Part shown: positions 25,834-38,954 of the stretch, one piece after another
How the letters are laid out: every line of letters starts with the position of its first letter
Numbering within the stretch: the first letter of the stretch is position 1
Origin: Glossina fuscipes
Taxonomy: Eukaryota; Arthropoda; Insecta; Diptera; Glossinidae
Direction of reading: 5' to 3'
Length of the DNA: 64,000 nt
Assembly (NCBI RefSeq): GCF_014805625.2
Contig: NW_023998432.1
Location: forward strand, 6,537,171-6,601,170
The notes under the pieces: model-generated
Seen by the model: only the letters and a program-made list of their open reading frames with translations
What the model was told of the DNA's origin: nothing
Database searches by the model: none
Translations under genes and position numbers: made by a program

Positions 25834-26180
25834 CTAAACCCCATTCGTGTCACATTTCGAACAAATATTTTCTAAAATCCTAAGCATTGCCATATTGCAA
25901 CTATGACCAAACTTATAATCAGATTGACTAGCGCAAAGCAAGTCTCTAGTTTTCAAGTCCAACCCAAACTTTTCTAACATTACCTGTGCACAGACCTTCG
26001 AAAAACCAGAAACTAAGATGATAGTCTTCAAGGACAACGGAGGATAATGCACCCTATTTCTACAATAGCCGAGAACTTACTAATTAAGTACATGAGGATA
26101 ACTTTCGTCTTCTTTTACATGTCCCGTTGTCGAGTGTGATATGCCGTTTTTGTATTCTACCACTACATTTTTCTCTCGAA
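25834..26180 (-). mobile_element. Non-LTR reverse transcriptase fragment (minus strand)
   Basis: Minus-strand text from 26052 reads SGFSKVCAQVMLEKFG and then SQSDYKFGHSCNMAMLRILE. This is the RT finger region of Jockey-like elements, where P-x-L-S-K-V-F-E and F-R-x-G-H-S-C-x-T-A-L are usual. The frame is open for 72 codons and then lost at 25834. A Lys-rich 82-codon ORF just upstream (26478-26230) may be related element sequence, but I cannot place it. Confidence 0.6.
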
Positions 26181-26484
26181 TTGAAATCTTCTACAGTTTA
26201 TCCACGTCCGGCGTTTCAAACTGAAACTTTTAGAAATAAAAATTAAAATCAATCAATCTAAGAAATTTAAAATAAAAAAGGGTATTTTTTTGTGGGGCGT
26301 TCTTAGAAAACGGTATCGCACGTGCAGACCTATAACCCTTCAGCTTTTGTTTTTGAACTAATCTTTTTATTGCCAATTTTAATTTTACCAATGTACATCC
26401 TGACTTTTTCGGCTTGAACTCGCCTTTTTCATAAGGGAACACACGCTTGTGTCCTTGACCATAATTCGACATATGCAATCAAAG

Positions 26485-27615
26485 CCTCAAAAAGCTATAT
26501 TACGTGTGTTTCGGCAAAGATATATTTATTCTGGCCTTAACCTAAAGAGAAAATTGTAGCGTTACGATAAAATGTTAGGTAAGAAATATCTTAAAAATCT
26601 ATTAAAATTAATACCATAAATATTATCATTCAAAACTGTTTTGAAGCTTTAAATAAAGTCTGATAAATTGCGTTGTCGTGCAAGCTGGAAGAAATTTGGA
26701 TTTTCTTTAAAAAAAATTTTTTGAATAGCAGTTAAATGTTCGCAAGACAGAGCCACTGTCCTTTTACTTGGTACCTTACTTCAAATCAGTTTTAAGCTTA
26801 AACAAATTTATCTACGATGATATTGAAACCATTTTCCCGAATTCACGAGATATCGAAAGTCGGGCATGGGAATATGGTCAAATTTAAACGTTCGGATCCT
26901 TTAAAACAAAAATCTCAAAAAAATGTCAATTACTTAGATAGAGATCATTTCAGCTCATCAACAAATTGCCTTTCAAAGGAAGTAAAAAATTGAATTATTT
27001 TAATTAATTCAAGTAAGAGGAAAACAATCTGCACTTATAGAGATGAATTAATATACACCAACTTCATTTTCCAACTTTTTAATAAGCATGTTTTGAAAAA
27101 GTTGCACGAATATTTCTACGCCTATTGGAAAAAAAAATATGAAGCTTTGCTTTTACCTAATATTCTTCAGCTTTGATCGCTTTGTGCGTTGCATTAGTTA
27201 GTATTGTTAAAAATTATTATAGTTATAAAACATATAAATGTAGCATAGTCCGTTATACTCCCGATTAAAAGAAAAATTTGTGTTAAGCCTACATTAGGAA
27301 GGAAAAGTTCCGGATGGAATAATTTATAATGGTACTAAATTATTAATAGAAAATAATGTTAACTTACCTACAATTCTTTTCAAAATAGGTAAAATCTGGA
27401 CCAAGATCGAGCAGGAAATTAGCGCGAAAGTTGTGCTGAGAATTTGAAAGTATTGGAATACTCGACAATAGTCGCTGAGTGATAGTATTTCGGCATTATA
27501 AATTGGTGTAAAAAATTTGCATCAGAAAGAAAACTATCTTGTCATCATATAACCTTTCCTATGAAAACTGAATCTTTACGTTTCGTGTTGAAAGTTCGTC
27601 CACAGTACCTTACAG
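26485..27615. other. AT-rich non-coding sequence
   Basis: No gene or clear repeat recognised. Confidence 0.4.
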
Positions 27616-27619
27616 TAGT

Positions 27620-28130
27620 TTTTATTATTGGATCTCACCCTATTTGAGGGTTTTAATGACAAAGAAAAACCTTTACATTATAAAAATGTCCAGTTTTTGA
27701 TATTTTATAATAAAAACGATTTCGTAAAAGTAATTTGATGTGAAACCTACATGTATTAAATTTCAAGTTTATTTTTTGGCTATACAAGAATTCTCATGAA
27801 AAATAATTATTTGTATGTTAAAAGAGTTTAATTTTTAATATTTTAGGACTAAAGTCTGTCTATAATATTATTGTAATTTGACATAAAAATTAACTGAAAT
27901 GAATTCAAACCACAAGGATCTGTTTTCTGGACGCCATTCTTTTTATAAGGAAGAGTTCTCATGAATAGTAAACTATTTAGCAACAAGATTTAAGTTTTAA
28001 TATATTATGATGAAAATTGGGTTATAATAGCAATACAGAATAAAAATTAACCATACATAATTTAGATCACATAGGTATATTTTTTATTTCTCATCACATA
28101 TATGGGCTCTAATGAACAGCAGGCTATTTT
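27620..28130 (-). repeat. Tandem array related to 6550-7080, inverted
   Basis: On the minus strand the anchors are a GTTCATTAGAGCCCATATAT-type start near 28118, TATTCATGAGAACTCTTCCT near 27965 and TTTCATGAGAATTCTTGTAT near 27803. They recur about every 155-165 bp. The block GTCCAGAAAACAGATCC followed by GTGGTTTGAA near 27930-27900 aligns with GTCCAAAAAATAGATCC and GTGGTTTAAG at 6778-6805. About three units. No ORF. Confidence 0.6.
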
Positions 28131-28359
28131 ATGATGACAAATTTCTGTTTTTTTATGGCAGCAGCAAGTGAAAAATGAAATTTTTGACAAGCAAACAAAG
28201 TTTGCTAAATTTTCCCCAGGATAGTTGACATTTTGAACTTGCTCTAATATGAGCATTTTTTTGAATAGTATGCTTTTACATGGAATTAATGTATAATTTT
28301 TGGTATATCATCACGAAAATGAATGAATGGCCGTATTAAGCGAAGTGGTGTATGGTATT

Positions 28360-28660
28360 GCCGGACTATAGTGTTCTTACTTATTTTAAAATATACTTTG
28401 CTCTATTTTTCTATACTCTGGACCACTTGTGGCAAGAGAGTATTTTAAGTTTGTGCCGAGGTGCGCCGCACACAGGAGACCTTGAAATAGATGCACTTTT
28501 TATTATACCAATCGATTCAAAATTATTTTCCGAATTGATTTAACTTTGCCCACCTATCTTGTTTTCTTTTGTGTTTTACCTAAACGACAAAATTTTTGAG
28601 ATATTTCCATTATATTTCGCACACAGGCGTGTTTTGGCCCAAGAACGAACGCTATTGACA
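28360..28660 (+). repeat. Fly-type interspersed repeat fragment
   Basis: CTATACTCTGGACCACTTGT and GGCAAGAGAGTATTTTAAGT at about 28412-28451 follow the same layout as the abundant 'TATACTCTCGC...' repeats of higher flies. Fragments of a related repeat end occur at about 28917-28970 (GGTAAGAACATTATAATTGG). Identified by familiarity, without a search. Confidence 0.4.
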
Positions 28661-28974
28661 GTGGTTTGGACCACTCGTTCAATTCGCCTTATTTTGAAAG
28701 AAATGTTGTATGAATAACTATAGGATGGTGTAGGGTAACTATTAGTTGACCATGGCTCTTTATGATGCTTTTACTTATTTTTAATTGACTTGAGTAGAAT
28801 TTATATACACAAGAAATTTATTTGTTTCTTGCAGAAAAACAAATGCCAACTATTTGGATATTCATTTAGTAATTTATTTATTTCAAATTGGTTTGAAAAA
28901 AGAAAACTGGTAAGAACATTATAATTGGGCAAGGCCGGCCATAAAGTACCCTACAACATTTCGTCTGACACAAT

Positions 28975-31015
28975 TATTCGCGCAATTATTGGTAATAAGA
29001 CATTAAAAATTACTTATTATTTTCATGCAAAGGCATACTTTTCATGAAAGCGCAGATGTTGGAGGATGCAGTCCAAATTTAGCAGATTCAATTTACTTCG
29101 CAAAAATTTTGTTATTTTTCAGTTTCCTTCAAAGAAAACGAAAAATTCTACTTTATCTCCATATATGGACTTGCTCGTGATATATATATATGTTAGGATC
29201 TAAAAAATCACTAATGTGATCTAGCAGCAGATCATTAGTGCAGCAATGAGAAAGTCTCAGAAGAATATAATGTCGTGAAGACCAATTCGGGCAATTCGGT
29301 TGACAAAAGTTTAAGAGATAAGAAGAGAATGCCGAATCAATGCAACCATAAAAACCAATGCGATCATTTCCCGCCTCCTCCTAACCAATGACGGTAACAG
29401 TATTAAGTTAAATTTGTTTTCATATGGCGGGAGATTTTTGAAAGGATCTCAAGGAGCGGAAAGAAAACTTCCCTGAACAGTTTCTACTTGGTTCATATGA
29501 GATTGGTAATAAAGGGTCCAAACAACGACAAAGTATTGTTTTCGTTTACGGATATATGAGAGTTATTGAATTCTGTTACTAAAATCTAAAAAAGACTCAA
29601 CTGAACGTAAGTTAGGAATGAAATAAACCGTCCAAATCTGTAAAGTAATTATATTTTTCGGTACATAATTGTTGTTTGAACAAAAAGTGTGTAGGAAATC
29701 AATCCAAATTCCTATGTTTGTAAACTAACACTTCACATTTTTCACTTACATATTTTTTTTGGCACTTTCTTTCACATAAATATGACGAAGTCAAGGCTTA
29801 TAGGCTCACGATAGAAAATGATCTTAAACTATATAATCCGCTTATATTAACTTTCTATTCTTTTAGAAAGTGTTTTGCGCAATGTAATAGAATACGCTCA
29901 CATTTATTGCTACACTTTATGAGCAACGAGCAAAATAGCCATTTTTTACTTTTTGAAAAATAAGTTGTTCTCTCTTTACATTGTATTGGGAACTGGTATG
30001 TGTTTTGACTGATTACGTCCATTTTCAACACCAAACTGAGCGCAAAAATTTTTAATATTAACATAGAATTTGAAGCTGGTATCTTTCATTTCAGACCGTT
30101 GACCACAGACAAATATATAGACGGACGTAAAAATAGATAGATTCCGAATTTGATAAAGACCTATAATAAATACATTTTATAGAGTTATTGAATTTTCTTT
30201 TATCTTGTTGCAGACGGTTTGATAAAAAAATGAATTTTCGGCACTTTGCAATATTGAGTAGGCAAGGTGGTTTCTTTCCATTTTTTGAAAACCCAACTCT
30301 TCTCATTCAAAATTATGCTATAAGTGTGCCCCTTAACCGATTTGGCCCATTGTAAACTAATCTACGTGCACTGTTCATCCCCAATTTGTAGCCAATATCT
30401 CCATTTTGGAACCAGAAGAATATTCATCATGGACGTTAGTGACTCATGCTTAAAGTGACTCAGAATTTGATGCTGGCCCAGAGTATACTCTTATAACATA
30501 TATATATACTTATAACATTCTTAAAGCTTTTTTCGTGGTGTTGCAACCGTTTCAAGATAACTTTTCCGGTGCTAAGTATAATAATAAGTAAGCAAAGTGT
30601 ATTTGGTTGTAACCCAATTTTTCACATTCAATATATTCATCTTAAAAATAAAAGAACTCGAAGTAACGGTGGGAATGACCGACATTAAGAGGCGTTCTGA
30701 AACGAAAAGCGATGTCATCCAAATTGCTCGCGTTTATTTTTTTTCCAAACTACTTACTAAATTGCTTCGCAATTAGTTACTCTTTTGATATCAGTAAAGT
30801 CAATAGATTTAAACAAATTTTTTTAAGTAGGACTATATTAGTCAATACACATCAAATGCAATACACCAAATGTCTTTTTCCAAGTGCCGTACCAAAACGC
30901 AACAAATTCGCCCGCGAAATTATGAAATATTCATCACAAATCTTATAACGTACGCATAATCAGCGTACTATTCTGTCTAACCGTAAAATGACCGTTTATT
31001 TCTTGTCCATAAACA
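28975..31015. other. Non-coding sequence
   Basis: No supported gene. A palindromic patch, CACTAATGTGATCTAGCAGC next to AGATCATTAGTG (about 29210-29240), could form a short hairpin. The other ORFs are short and compositionally random. Confidence 0.4.
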
Positions 31016-31019
31016 TGCA

Positions 31020-31680
31020 AATAAGCAGTATGGCTCGAAACGCTTATCACGCCCACCGCCGACTGAGGGTATGTTCAGTTTGTCGAGATGTTGGAAACAC
31101 TTAAAAGAAAGCTGCAAACACTCTATTCACTACATGTATTTTTGATCAGTATTAAATTCTAAATCGATTCAAGCGTGTTCCTGTTCGAAAGATGGCTTTG
31201 CTGAACATCGCAAAAATAAGGGAACCGGCTTCAAATGTGGCGTAAACCTTAAAATTTCTTGCACGCACGTTGGTATTGAAATAAACACTATACAAGGCAA
31301 AGTCGGAGCATCCCCACTCTCAGAAGCAAATAAATTTGGCTCTTTTTGTTAATGATTTATAAGCTACAACAGGTGCAACGATGAAAGCTTGTGCGTTTAT
31401 CCTATTGATGGTCCTACCATATCTACAAAAAAATGGGAAATATTACACGTGCCCACACAATACTATAGAATATCTTATAGATCTTTTAAGACACATTTTG
31501 GGTATAAAAGATTAGGTCAGTGTCGAGGAAAATTTGTCTTGGAAAAAATGAATTTATTTAGGTAGTGTAACTTTATCTCACATATTGCTACGAATTTTGA
31601 ATTTTTGAGAGCCCGACGATTAGTTAAAATCTTCCAGTAGCAATACGACAAACCTTCTGGAGATATTGACCTAAAATTTT
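31020..31680 (+). repeat. Interspersed repeat family A, copy 2
   Basis: Blocks GGCTTCAAATGTGG, TTGCACGCACGTTGGTATTG (about 31259-31278), AAATGGGAAATATTACACGT and GTGCCCACACAATACTATAG (about 31449-31468) align in order with blocks at 35240-35480. The start region contains a CACGCCCACCGCC patch (31049-31062). Non-coding. Confidence 0.6.
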
Positions 31681-31689
31681 AGAAACCAA

Positions 31690-33770
31690 TTCTTGATGAG
31701 TTTTTGCTTTAAGACGACCCGTTAAAATGGTAAATTTAGTAAAGTTCTTTTTTAATAGTTATCATGAATTAATAAAAACGCTTCCGTCCACTTAAATATA
31801 TAACATTTATATAAATAAAATTTTCTGAAGACTGAACGCCTTCTCTTCTCAATGGTATCAAAATTATATTTATTAGTAATTACTGATAAACCAATAAAAG
31901 TCTAGATAAAAAATTCCAACTTATTGTTCCGTTACCGAGGTACTTCTAGATTTGTCAAATGTTTAAGGCGCGGCAGTTATTAAATAGAATATTTTTATTT
32001 ATTTATTTATTTAGAAATATATGAATACGTGCAAGTTCTTCTTATGGCATCCATTCGCACAATAAAAAAATTATGGAAGATCCTGAAAAAACCCAGTAGA
32101 CAGCGAAAGAACAAATTACAAAAGAGCATAAGAAACACGATTTCTTTTTTTCCAAAGCTAGAGAGATTTTTCAAGTTTACAATCAGCGATCAACAGCTCT
32201 TTCGCAGTTCTTCCGATGAATTCCTTGTTCCAAGTCGGGATTGTGTGCCTACTCATTAAAATTTTCAAAGCTGTAAAAATTGGCTTAAAATTATATAACA
32301 CAACCATATATAACACGTACACGATTTATCAAGGGGCATTCAAAAAAAAATATCTGGTAGTAGGAAGTAGTGGGAATATAAATCTATTAATAGCAATAAA
32401 ATATGTTCTTTTGGCAAAACTTGATTGAAGTCGTAATTAAAACGGCCATTTTGAATTTGGACGTAAGTTCTGAAAAATAAGCGCAATAATAACAACAACT
32501 TCAATAATTTTTTCTATTCATACAAAACTTCCTTTTCGTTATTTTTGTATTTAAAAAATTCTGTTACGGGTTTTTTAATTCAGCCTATTCAATGAATACC
32601 GTATTGTAAACCAAAGCGACCAATGATTTTCCAGATTTTTTATTGCAATTACTCTCTCACTAATGTTTGCGTGGTTTATACAACAATACAAGAACAAAAA
32701 TTAATTTAAGATGCGGTGAAACAACTTAATATGGTGTACTTAATCGTCAGATCGTTTTTGGCAAATTCAGCATCAATGATCCATGCAAAAGCTTTCTAAA
32801 ATGATTCCTTCATTTCCTTGGAATGATAATTATTTTTGTTACACTTATTCAACTAAATTGTAAAACTTTTCAAAATTGAAAAACGAAAAACATAATTAAT
32901 GCCTATGTGGCTGAATTTTAAATTTACTGAAACATCGAGGAAATGCAGTTTTTGTAGAGCCGGATTTTACATGATTTTCAACGCTTGGAAAGGCACTTTT
33001 AGTTCAAAATAAGCAATGATCCCACCTTAAACATAAATATTTCATATATAATGGTATTTTGTAAGTCATATTGAGATGTGATTAATGACGTCACTTGCGG
33101 AAAAGCCCCGGGACTTCTCACGTGGTTTGGAAGGCGATCTACTTGTATATCGTAAATTCGTATTGCTCCTTCTTCTTACGGGTATATCTAATAGCACGGT
33201 TCTAAGCTATATAAAAGCCCTTTATATAGAGGGTATTCGCTTAACATGTAGACTCTCATGCACTTGCAAAGTTTGCTTAGTTCTATGTTAACAGTGAAAT
33301 TATCTTCAGTGTCGATTTATTTCATTGCTGTTTATAATTTCCTAGGTTTGCAAACATAACGTTGCCACATTTCAAGTAGATCGCAAGAAAGACCAAACCA
33401 AACCGACTTTCTGTCACACCTCTCTTGTTTTTAATATTATATACATTATTAGTTTTTAGGAGCCGAGTTCAAATATAAATAAATTATTTGTTTGATTCTT
33501 CGATTCGTTTAATAATTAATTTATTAACAACGTCTTTGTTCATCTCTCTATTTATGCTTATGTACCTGCCCGGTAGTTCAATGTATTCGAACACCCAAAC
33601 ACTTAGGCAAGCACATTTATATACGTTTGGTTTACGTCAAGCTATGTCTACTTGCATATGCACGTATGTATGCTTCGATTTCTCTCAATCTTTCTCTCTC
33701 GCTTTTCATGTCGTGTAATATAGTTTTGTCATACTGCTTTTTAGGTCTTCATTGACGGTCGTCATCATTA
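31690..33770. other. AT-rich non-coding sequence
   Basis: No supported gene. A TTTA microsatellite lies at about 31994-32014. Confidence 0.4.
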
Positions 33771-33775
33771 TAAGC

Positions 33776-33907
33776 ATGAGCAACAATAATAACAAGCAAC
33801 AAAGTAAGAGTAACAATAATAATAATAATAACAATGACAACGACAGCAGCAATAATAACAACAAGAATATTAAGAATAATAACACTACGCGACGGCGGCG
33901 ACAATAA
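33776..33907 (+). repeat. AAY trinucleotide-rich tract
   Basis: Mostly AAC/AAT triplets with AGC/GAC interruptions. The + strand is open as an Asn-rich 43-codon ORF (MSNNNNKQQSKSNNNNNNND...) ending TTRRRRQ-stop. Neither a splice site nor a conserved domain supports it as a gene, and the minus-strand Leu-rich ORF is its mirror. Confidence 0.6.
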
Positions 33908-33909
33908 TA

Positions 33910-34615
33910 ACAGCAAAATTCATAATACAGCTGTAACAGTATGTCATTGCTTCTACATTGTTCGCGCACCTCAGTAACATTTTTAGTTTTCCATTTGTAT
34001 TTAATGCTTGTTCTTCTGATTTATTTTCGCTATTGTTTTCCCTTTTTGCTTCGCTACCTTGTTTTTGCCTTTTTTTTAAGTTTTTAATGTTGTTTGTATG
34101 CTTTTTTCTTGTCTATACAACATTTTGTGACTTAGTCAACGTGACAATTCGACTGACCGACTTGCTCGTTTGTTATTGCCAACATAAATTTGGCAACATT
34201 GTATTTGCCTTCAAAGGTGAGAACGTGTGTATATGCCTGCGCTTACATTTATTCGTTTCATTCGTTTATTTTGTTGTTTTACTGACTAAACTCACATTAC
34301 GTGTTTATATTGCCTAAAGCTTTCTCGTTCATATAGTTGTTCAAATGAAGTGGTTGTTGGAGTTGTAGCTGCCATTACTGCTGTTATTGAATTGAAATGT
34401 GGCAACAGTGTACCTACCATTTCATTTTATTGGATTTTTTCTTTCCGTGGTTCAGTTGCTAGTTTTAAATTTTGTATCAATAAAAAAAGAGAAACATTTT
34501 TCAATCTACTCGCCGTTATTATTGTTATATATTATCGTGCATACGATATCTTCTACCAAACATTCTAAATTTCTTATGTGTATAGAATGCCGTTTTTTTT
34601 TTTAATTTTTGTTGT
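33910..34615. other. Non-coding, T-rich on the + strand
   Basis: ORFs here are Phe/Leu/Cys-rich from T-rich sequence. I see no signal for a gene. Confidence 0.4.
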
Positions 34616-34619
34616 TGTT

Positions 34620-35760
34620 TATACCCACCACTGAAGGATTGGGGTATACTCACCTTATTTTTGTTCATAATATATGTGGCACCCGAAAGAAAGCTTCAGA
34701 GACGCTATAAAGTACAGTGAGTCTCATTAATATTGGATTTTTTCGCTCGACACAAAGTAAACGCTTGTTAAGCCTAGTCCATTGTCCAAACATAAAAATT
34801 TATTTTACTATTTTATACTACTTGGGAATACATATTAAAACATAAAAAACAAACAACATTATTCCAGTTCACAAGAAAATGAAGTAGCTTCAACAACTTC
34901 GAAAACATAGCGTCATTAATATTGGTTTTTTTCATATAAGTAACTTTTGAAGTTGTTGAAGTTATTTAATTTTCTTGCCTAATGGAATAAGACTTTTTTA
35001 TTTGACTATGTATGGCGTAATGGTATAAGATACTAATATATATTTTTATGTTTGGACAATGGACTAGGCGTAATAAGCATTTACTTTTTGTCGAGCGAAA
35101 AAATCCAATATTAATGAGACCTATCGTATATACATTCTTGATCAGTGAGCAATTGTGAGTAGATTAAGCAATGCCTGTCTATCTGAATATCCGTGTGGTA
35201 CCTGTTGCCACCACTCTCCTGGTCGCAAAAATGAAGCTGTCGACTCCAAATTTGGTAAAAGTATTGTAAGTTTCTGCACGCAGGTTAGTATTGAAAATGG
35301 GCCCAATTATCGAGAGCAGCGGAGCATAAACTGAACACAATTCCATTTTTCTTAACCAAAATTTACGGGTCTTTGCTTGTTAGTCAGAAATTATAACAGT
35401 TAAAAGGTTGAAACTTTTCGCATTTATTTCACGAAACACTACTTTTTAAAAATGGAAAAATCATTCGTGCCCACACAAAGTTACAAGTAATTAAATTTTA
35501 CTTTTTTCACTTTTTTAAGGCCTATTTATCATAACAACAAGACAGAATGTTTAAAATTATTTTGCACATTCCTCAAATGAAGGTATATTATCTCTGCCAA
35601 AAAGCGGGTTAATTCTAAAATGAATATGATAGACACCGCAAATTAATATTTTCTTACGATATGATTATCAAATAAAAAGACATGCAGGGTGGAATGCGAA
35701 AAACATAGGGGTGGGTATGCGAGATTTGGCCCTCATCAAATATACCTTTCTTACTTTTTT
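34620..35760 (+). repeat. Interspersed repeat family A, copy 3, split by a MITE
   Basis: It starts TTATACCCACCACTGAAGGA at about 34619, followed by a GGGGTATACTC block, a layout typical of abundant fly repeats. The sequence GACGCTATAAAGTA (34701-34714) is interrupted at the TA and resumes as TATATACATTCTTGATCAG at 35127. The remaining part has the blocks shared with the copies at 25020-25620 and 31020-31680. It ends near CCTTTCTTACTTTTTTTGC (about 35745-35763). Such non-autonomous repeats in flies are often Helitron-like; I cannot confirm that here. Confidence 0.65.
34715..35126. mobile_element. Palindromic MITE, Tc1/mariner-like, 412 bp
   Basis: Arms of about 79 bp (34721-34799 and 35044-35122) are inverted repeats with about four mismatches, starting GTCTCATTAATATTGGATTT. 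TA flanks both ends (34713-34714, 35127-35128). Removing the unit restores the interspersed repeat around it, which confirms the boundaries. A second, inner palindrome of 40-bp arms lies at 34861-34900 and 34949-34988. There is no transposase ORF. The CAGTG start and TA target point to mobilisation by a Tc1/mariner-type transposase supplied in trans (inference). Confidence 0.85.
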
Positions 35761-35769
35761 TGCATAATT

Positions 35770-38700
35770 TTTTAATTAAAAAGACTAAACTCACGGAGCA
35801 TTCAAAGTTAGCACAGCTTGTGTAATGTAATTCAAATAAAATTCTAAAATGTGTAAATAAACAAATATATGAAATACTTTACAGTACCCTATTTTAACGC
35901 TTTTGCTTGAAGCATTTCATTCACTGTTGTTTGAGATAACTGAACGGTGACCCTTTAAGTATACCAGCTTCGGTTTTAAAGACTAGCCTCGAAATGTCCG
36001 CGATCAATTGCAACTACAAATTTATTTTTAATGCATAATATAATTCCGAAAGGGACATACACATTTATATTTTCATGAGTGCTAACGGTCTATACAACAT
36101 ATGCAGCCAAATAATTTTCTGGAAAAGCCCAATTTAAGGTCAATTTCTCACACAGTGTACAGTGCATATACTTTCGTCCAAATTAATTTTAACACGGATT
36201 GTCGCATTGTCTGATAGATGGGAAGCGTGACTAACAAATTGAGTTATTCGACTTTCAGTGTCGCTCGTAAAGCAGACTTAAATTTCAATTATCGTTCGGT
36301 GGAAGGTACAGAGAATGCTCCTATCGGAAGACACACACTTTCGACTTGCCCCTGCACCCAACCCCTTTTTTTCCAATCCTTGTCCGTAGTAAGGGAATGT
36401 ATACTAAAAGAAAATGAAAGTCTCGCATAGGTTTTATTTGAAGAATTTTATCTAGTTTAAGCGCTCATATTTTATGCTTTCTACTGCAATGCTCTTACTC
36501 GATTTTTAAGCTTAAATTTTATTTATTTTTCGAAATATTGTACACATGGACCTTTGACATTCATGGCTTTACCGTCAAAACACGCTTTAAGTGGGTCATA
36601 GAAGTGTCGTTTTTCCTATAAGGATATTCTCAAAATAATAAAAAAAATCAGTTGTAAGGCCTTAGAGTAGACATGTAAAACTCGTACAACATCAAAGGCC
36701 GCTTTATAAGCCGTAGAACTAAACACAAATATGAGATGACTGCAGCCGTACACACTATCGGGGATTATTCGACTCCATTTGTAGCAATCACATATAGGAA
36801 GGGAAAGTTGGCAAATCACATATTTCAAAAATATTTAAAACCTGTTGCTGTTTGTTTTTTATACGAAAAAGTGTCTTCAGAAAAACGCAAAAAAAAAAAA
36901 AATAAAAAAAGATAGATGTGTTATGATCATTCCGACCACCTAATACAAAGTCAACCAAGACTAATACAGGCGGCGGGTGCAAAAATCATAGACCTTCCAC
37001 TTTTTTTTAAAATCCAAAATTTCCTGATTTAACTTAGAGAGGCTGACTGATGACAATATTCAGCAGTATTGAATTACGTTCATCTTGTACGATAGGCGTA
37101 ACAGTTTGCTTCAAATATTGGATTTACTACGTAATTCTTTACCATAATTTTCAATTACATACCAGCTTCATAACAAATGTTTGCGTTTGTTGCGCCAAAT
37201 TATTAATCCTTACATGAACTTATCGTGAGGACAATAAATTTTTAGTGTTAAGCTCATAAATTATAAGTGTTCTAATTTATAGCATGGACATAATCTATTC
37301 CGCTTCAATGATACTTTATGAAATCCGTAAACATAAGTTAACAAGTTTATTTACTACTACATGAAAGTTTAGTAATAACACATTTTTCTTTAGAATGATG
37401 AACAGTGATAAAAACAATGATTATGAATCGACTTGCATGTCTAAAAGCCTTTTTGACAAAAACATGTAGAGAAAATTGTATTAAACGAAATTATTGATAC
37501 GCGATAGTTTTCCTTCCTTTTCAACGGTACATGCAAATTTTTTTATTTTTTTTCTAACTTACCTCGGGTAAAAATGTTATAATCCACATTAGTTTTTATT
37601 TCTATCCTAGTGCATTCATTGCTTTGGATGAAGCTCTGACCTTTTTTCCACAAATAAATATCGTAGAAACATTTATACATCTGCACTCCAAAAATTTTAA
37701 CACTCTCACTCAGAAAAATGGAGACAATTATTGAAAGACTCGAAAACAAAAATCAAATAAATTTAAAAGGCAGACAGGCAGACACATAATATATAAACAT
37801 GCACGTACTATAAATTTAATATTCGCGCAAAGCAGAAAAAAATTCCAAAAATTTTTAATAGGGTGTGGTGCCTGTTGTTTTAAGAAAAGGAAAAAAAATT
37901 TTCGTATTATCAGAACACTATTATTTGGCACTTTCATGCAGATACATTCGCAGACACGTATTCGCTTGTATATTTGTATCTCTTTCTGAATATTGACGAC
38001 ACTGCAGCATATCTTTTTTGTATTCATATAAAATCAGATTTTTTTCTTATTCGTATTCTTGAACTACAAAAAAAAAATTCATCATGATAGTGATAATCAA
38101 TGTCATTGTGATACGTCACACGCACATATTTCATATATTGATGGGAAAATTTGTCCGCCTATTAAACTTCACACTGAGCGGATAAAAAGTCATATTTTCA
38201 TTTAAATACATTTAGGCAACGACCTGACACAAATTGTGTCGAATTTACGTGTATTTAATCGTTATGGATTTTTACCTTTTTGCAATAAATTAATACACTT
38301 ATTGCGAAATTCTTTGCATTTCCATTTGATACCGATTTAATTCAACACAAAACGCACAGCCGAGACGAAGTAACTCGCTTTAAACAATTTTTTTTTTCTA
38401 GCTCAGAAGAGAGATACGGCGTTCATCACAACGCGACTATTCAAACACAGATTGAAACAAACAGCTATTCAAACATGCAACCAAACATCACGACTAAACA
38501 GGTCCGTTGCCCAGGTTCGAACTGGTTTATTTTACTGTATTAATATCAACTGCCGTGTTACCCCATATATTTATATAATAGTTGCTCTTTTTATAATTAA
38601 TCATAACAAAATCGTTTTAATTTTTATTAGACCTTGATTATTTCCACTTGAAAATCGAAAAATGTGCAAACCCTCCGCCTTCTGGTCAAAACCGAATTAG

Positions 38701-38830
38701 GTCTCACTCAATATTTAATGTTCATATCAAACCATCAACACGTTTCGCTTTTCACCACTAAGCTAGGCAGAGACTACTGCCAGCATTATGTTTCTATACT
38801 TTCGTTTCATTTTGTTTCGCTTCATATTTT
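35770..38830. other. Non-coding sequence
   Basis: No supported gene. The ORF at 36218-36430 lacks splice or domain support. A GGTTCGAACTGG tRNA-like B box at about 38513 has no box A at tRNA distance. Confidence 0.4.
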
Positions 38831-38954
38831 CATCCAATGAACCTTCAATTTTCAAATGTGACAACACCTCTTAGCAGAAGCAAACTTTTGAAATGTCTTG
38901 TCGTACTCCATATAAAATTTGCAGTGCAATGCAATAAACGTAATATATGTAGCT

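Noticed and set aside
33706..33969. Leu-rich minus-strand ORF
   Set aside because: Mirror image of an AAY trinucleotide tract; no splice site or domain.
38480..38530. tRNA-like B box GGTTCGAACTGG
   Set aside because: The only box A-like match is about 115 bp upstream and no cloverleaf can be drawn.
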